Shown here: one piece after another, positions 61,147 to 64,000 of the stretch
Position numbering within the stretch: position 1 is the first letter of the stretch
How the letters are laid out: each line of letters opens with the position of its first letter
Source: an uncultured Alphaproteobacteria bacterium
Lineage (GTDB): Bacteria; Pseudomonadota; Alphaproteobacteria; RF32; CAG-239
Direction: 5' to 3'
DNA length: 64,000 bases
NCBI GenBank assembly: GCA_944391485.1
Contig: CALXTQ010000004.1
Location: 168,289-232,288 of the forward strand
Program-made: the position numbers and the translations under genes
The notes under the pieces: model-generated
Databases searched by the model: none
What the model was told of the DNA's origin: nothing
Seen by the model: only the letters and a program-made list of their open reading frames with translations

Positions 61147-62601
61147 ATGACGAAGTTAACTGACTTAACAATTGCGGAAGCATTGAAAGGACTGAAAAAC
61201 AGAGAATTCAGCGCCGTTGAACTCACCAAGGAATATATCGGGGCCATGGAGGAAAAACGCGGGCTCAACGCTTATGTTACCGAGACGCCGGAAGCCGCTT
61301 TGAAACAGGCCGAGGCGTCGGATGAGAAATACCGCCGCGGAGACAACGCCTCTCTGGAGGGAATTCCTTTGGGAATCAAGGATCTGTTCTGTACCAGGGG
61401 TGTCAAAAGCACTGCCTGTTCCCGCATATTGGACGGTTTTGTTCCGCAGTATGAGTCTACTGTTACTCAGAAGCTTCTGGATGCGGGCGCGTGCTTTCTC
61501 GGCAAGCTGAATATGGACGAATTTGCCATGGGCGGAAGCAATGAAACCAGCTGTTTCGGGCCGGTTGTTAATCCGTGGAGCAAAGATGTCAAGCTGGTTG
61601 CCGGGGGATCTTCCGGCGGTTCTGCCGCCGCGGTGTCCGCAAAAATGTGCGCAGCGGCTACCGGAACGGATACGGGCGGATCCATCCGCCAGCCTTCGGC
61701 ATTTTGCGGCGTAACCGGCATTAAGCCGACTTACGGACGCTGCTCCCGCTACGGCATTATGGCTTTTGCTTCGTCTCTCGACCAGGCAGGACCGATTGCC
61801 AAAGACGTAAGAGACTGCGCCCTTTTGCTGAAAGTTATGTCCGGGTATGATGTCAAAGATTCCACTTCCGCCAATGTCGATGTTCCGGATTTTGAGAGTT
61901 TTCTCGGACAAACTATCAAGGGATTAAAAATCGGCGTTCCCGCGGAGTATCGTCCCGAGGGGCTGAATAAGGAAATTGCTTCTTATTGGGACAAAGGGCT
62001 GGAAATGCTGAAAGCACGGGGAGCCGAAATCGTCGATATTTCGCTGCCGCATACAAAATACGCTCTGCCGGCCTATTATATTATTGCGCCGGCGGAAGCT
62101 TCTTCCAATCTGGCGCGCTACGACGGTCTGCGCTATGGTCTGCGGGTTTCGGGAAAGCATCTGGATGATATGTACATCAATACCCGTACGGAAGGGTTTG
62201 GCAAAGAGGTTAAACGCCGGATTATGATCGGCACTTACGTTTTGTCAGCCGGTTATTATGACGCTTATTACCTGAAGGCTCAGAAAGTCCGTCGTCTGAT
62301 ACGCGACGATTTTAAGAAAGCCTTTGAAAAATGCGATGTTATCCTGACGCCGACTTCCCCGGTAACGGCTTTTCCGATAGGTGATAAGTCGATGCAGGAA
62401 AACCCGATTAATATGTATCTGAACGATATTTTCACCGTTTCGGTCAGTCTAGCCGGTCTGCCGGCGATGAGTCTTCCGATCGGTCTGTCTACGGACGGCC
62501 TGCCTCTTGGTCTGCAAGTTATCGGAAAACCGTTTGACGAAGCGGCGGTGTTCAAAACCGCTTCGGCATTGGAAGCAGATGCGGAATTTGGAAGGAAGTA
62601 A
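61147..62601 (+). CDS. gatA: Asp/Glu-tRNA amidotransferase subunit A
   Basis: Amidase-signature subunit of 484 residues that hydrolyses glutamine to supply ammonia. The Ser-cisSer-Lys triad is visible: K in [12 protein letters not shown], then [12 protein letters not shown] and [16 protein letters not shown]. The start at ATG 61147 matches the usual MTxLTxLTIAEA opening; a GTG at 61135 is possible. It is followed by gatB after five bases. Confidence 0.96.
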   Translation: MTKLTDLTIAEALKGLKNREFSAVELTKEYIGAMEEKRGLNAYVTETPEAALKQAEASDEKYRRGDNASLEGIPLGIKDLFCTRGVKSTACSRILDGFVPQYESTVTQKLLDAGACFLGKLNMDEFAMGGSNETSCFGPVVNPWSKDVKLVAGGSSGGSAAAVSAKMCAAATGTDTGGSIRQPSAFCGVTGIKPTYGRCSRYGIMAFASSLDQAGPIAKDVRDCALLLKVMSGYDVKDSTSANVDVPDFESFLGQTIKGLKIGVPAEYRPEGLNKEIASYWDKGLEMLKARGAEIVDISLPHTKYALPAYYIIAPAEASSNLARYDGLRYGLRVSGKHLDDMYINTRTEGFGKEVKRRIMIGTYVLSAGYYDAYYLKAQKVRRLIRDDFKKAFEKCDVILTPTSPVTAFPIGDKSMQENPINMYLNDIFTVSVSLAGLPAMSLPIGLSTDGLPLGLQVIGKPFDEAAVFKTASALEADAEFGRK

Positions 62602-62606
62602 GGACA

Positions 62607-64000
62607 ATGACTGGTTATATTATCGAAACAAAAGAAAATAAATGGGAAGTTATCTGCGGTTTGGAAATTCATTGTCAAATTATTTCCAAATCCAAAATGT
62701 TTTCCGGCGCGTCGACAGTTTTCGGCGCAGGAGCCAACGAGCATGTGTCTTTTGTGGATGCCGGAATGCCCGGCATGCTTCCGACCCTCAACAAAATGAT
62801 TGTTCATCAGGCGGTTAAAACTGGTTTGGGGTTAAATGCCAAAATCAATAAATATTCGGAATTTGCCAGAAAAAACTATTTTTATGCCGATCTTCCCCAA
62901 GGGTATCAGATTACGCAATTTAAATTTCCGATTGTTGGAGAAGGAAAGGTCATTGTTGATCTGGAAGACGGCTCGGTTAAGGAAATCGGCATTGAACGTA
63001 TGCATATTGAACAGGATGCAGGAAAATCCATTCACGATATAGACCCGGCGAAATCTTTTATTGATTTGAACCGGGCCGGTGTCGGACTGATGGAAATCGT
63101 AACCAAACCTGATTTCCGTTCTCCCGAGGAGGCCGGTGCTTTTCTGCGCAAACTGCGCTCCATTGTCCGTTATCTCGGAACCTGCGACGGCAATATGGAT
63201 GAAGGTTCCATGCGCTGCGATGTGAATGTTTCCGTGCGTAAAGTCGGAGAAGAGGGGTATCGGACCCGCTGCGAGATGAAAAATGTCAACAGTGTCAAAT
63301 TTGTTATGCAGGCAATTGAAAACGAGGCCAAACGCCATGTGGGGGTTTATGAAAACGGCGGCGTTATAGAGCAGGAAACGCGTCAGTTTGATCCGCTTAC
63401 GGGTCAGACAAAGGTTATGCGCAAAAAGGAATTTGCCCATGATTACCGTTATTTTCCAGAACCGGATCTGCTGCCTCTGGTTTTGACAGACGAATATATC
63501 GAGGAAATCAAACGGGATATGCCGGAACTTCCCGACGCCAAAAAAGCGCGCTTTGTCAAAATGGGCCTGACACCGTATGACGCCGATGTTTTGTGCGAAA
63601 GCAAAGATGTTGCCGACTTTTTTGAAAAAGCCGCCGCCGGCCGCGATGCCAAAAAAGTTGCCAACTGGGTTATGGGAGATTTCTTCGCCTTGTTAAAAAG
63701 AGATAATCTAAAACTTGAAGAAAGTCCAATAACTGCTGAAAATATCGGAAAATTGGTTGACTTGATCGGTAAAAATATTATTTCCGGCAAAATAGCCAAG
63801 GATGTTTTTGAGCTGATGGCGGAGACGGGAGAGGATCCGGAAAAAATTGTCGAAGAAAAAGGTATGAAGCAGGTAACGGATACCGGCGCGATAGAAGCGG
63901 TTATTGATCAGGTAATCGCCGAAAATCCGGATAATGTTGCCGCGTATAAAAACGGAAAAACCGCGCTGATGGGCTGGTTTGTGGGGCAGGTAATGAAAGC
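62607..64000 (+). CDS. gatB: Asp/Glu-tRNA amidotransferase subunit B (partial, cut by window end)
   Basis: The open frame from ATG 62607, behind AAGGAAGTAAGGA, runs off the window and shows about 464 residues of a usual 475-500. It has [13 protein letters not shown] near the N-terminus, the tRNA-binding/kinase region [31 protein letters not shown], the signature [13 protein letters not shown] and the tail domain up to the ending GWFVGQVMK. GatB phosphorylates the tRNA-bound Glu or Asp and transfers ammonia from GatA. Only the last few residues and the stop are missing. Confidence 0.96.
   Translation, partial: MTGYIIETKENKWEVICGLEIHCQIISKSKMFSGASTVFGAGANEHVSFVDAGMPGMLPTLNKMIVHQAVKTGLGLNAKINKYSEFARKNYFYADLPQGYQITQFKFPIVGEGKVIVDLEDGSVKEIGIERMHIEQDAGKSIHDIDPAKSFIDLNRAGVGLMEIVTKPDFRSPEEAGAFLRKLRSIVRYLGTCDGNMDEGSMRCDVNVSVRKVGEEGYRTRCEMKNVNSVKFVMQAIENEAKRHVGVYENGGVIEQETRQFDPLTGQTKVMRKKEFAHDYRYFPEPDLLPLVLTDEYIEEIKRDMPELPDAKKARFVKMGLTPYDADVLCESKDVADFFEKAAAGRDAKKVANWVMGDFFALLKRDNLKLEESPITAENIGKLVDLIGKNIISGKIAKDVFELMAETGEDPEKIVEEKGMKQVTDTGAIEAVIDQVIAENPDNVAAYKNGKTALMGWFVGQVMK

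Overview
The window reads as a chromosomal segment of an alphaproteobacterium. The evidence is a CcrM-type GANTC methyltransferase, a BamF/DUF3035 lipoprotein beside lspA and an M16 peptidase pair, the ppx-rlmE order, a GatCAB operon, and a cell-envelope/replication run (mltB, rlpA, dacA, tmk, holB, tatD, MBL hydrolase, metG). Flagellar rod genes behind a sigma-54-type promoter indicate a motile or ancestrally motile organism. Genus cannot be set from sequence alone. No rRNA, CRISPR array, insertion sequence or complete prophage was seen.

Layout. 1-1.1 kb: a membrane-anchored metallophosphoesterase whose anchor and catalytic domain are in different frames. 1.6-9.5 kb: a visibly A+T-richer, tightly packed operon for a surface glycan. 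It encodes a sugar aminotransferase, a phosphopantetheinyl transferase, a ketoacyl synthase III, an acyl carrier protein, a ketoreductase, a WbqC-like protein, a PglD/NeuD-like acyltransferase, a beta-propeller glycosidase-like protein and two duplicated GT2 glycosyltransferases, followed by an MsbA-type exporter. 11.5-24.2 kb: housekeeping genes (rhodanese, degenerate M16 protein, rnhB, two unknown helical proteins, ccrM, two Ppx/GppA genes sharing an exact 44-nt block, rlmE, tldD-tldE, RsmB-like methylase). 24.2-25.8 kb: FlhB-C-terminal-like protein divergent from flgB-flgC-fliE. 26-35.6 kb: tRNA-Leu, mgtE, lspA, bamF-like gene, M16 pair, pgi, mutL, 3-methyladenine glycosylase. 35.7-40.6 kb: esterase, tRNA-Ser, a probable thymine-hypermodification-type protein (HMUDK helical-domain family), a convergent unknown gene and a sugar porter. 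40.7-50.3 kb: peptidoglycan and replication genes, then small-molecule enzymes. 50.5-55.2 kb: metG, SNase-like membrane protein, TrkH, TM2 protein. 55.2-58.7 kb: an unassigned structured RNA-like region, recA, YihY, fabI. 58.7-64 kb: sppA and gatC-(small membrane gene)-gatA-gatB, the last cut by the window end.

How genes work together. The dedicated ACP, ketoacyl synthase and ketoreductase, without dehydratase or enoyl reductase, should stop at a beta-hydroxyacyl-ACP. Beside a sugar aminotransferase and an acyltransferase this suggests an N-(3-hydroxyacyl) amino sugar, as in viosamine-type flagellin or O-antigen glycans. This operon, the HMUDK-family gene next to tRNA-Ser and the RNA-like region beside recA are the parts most worth following up.
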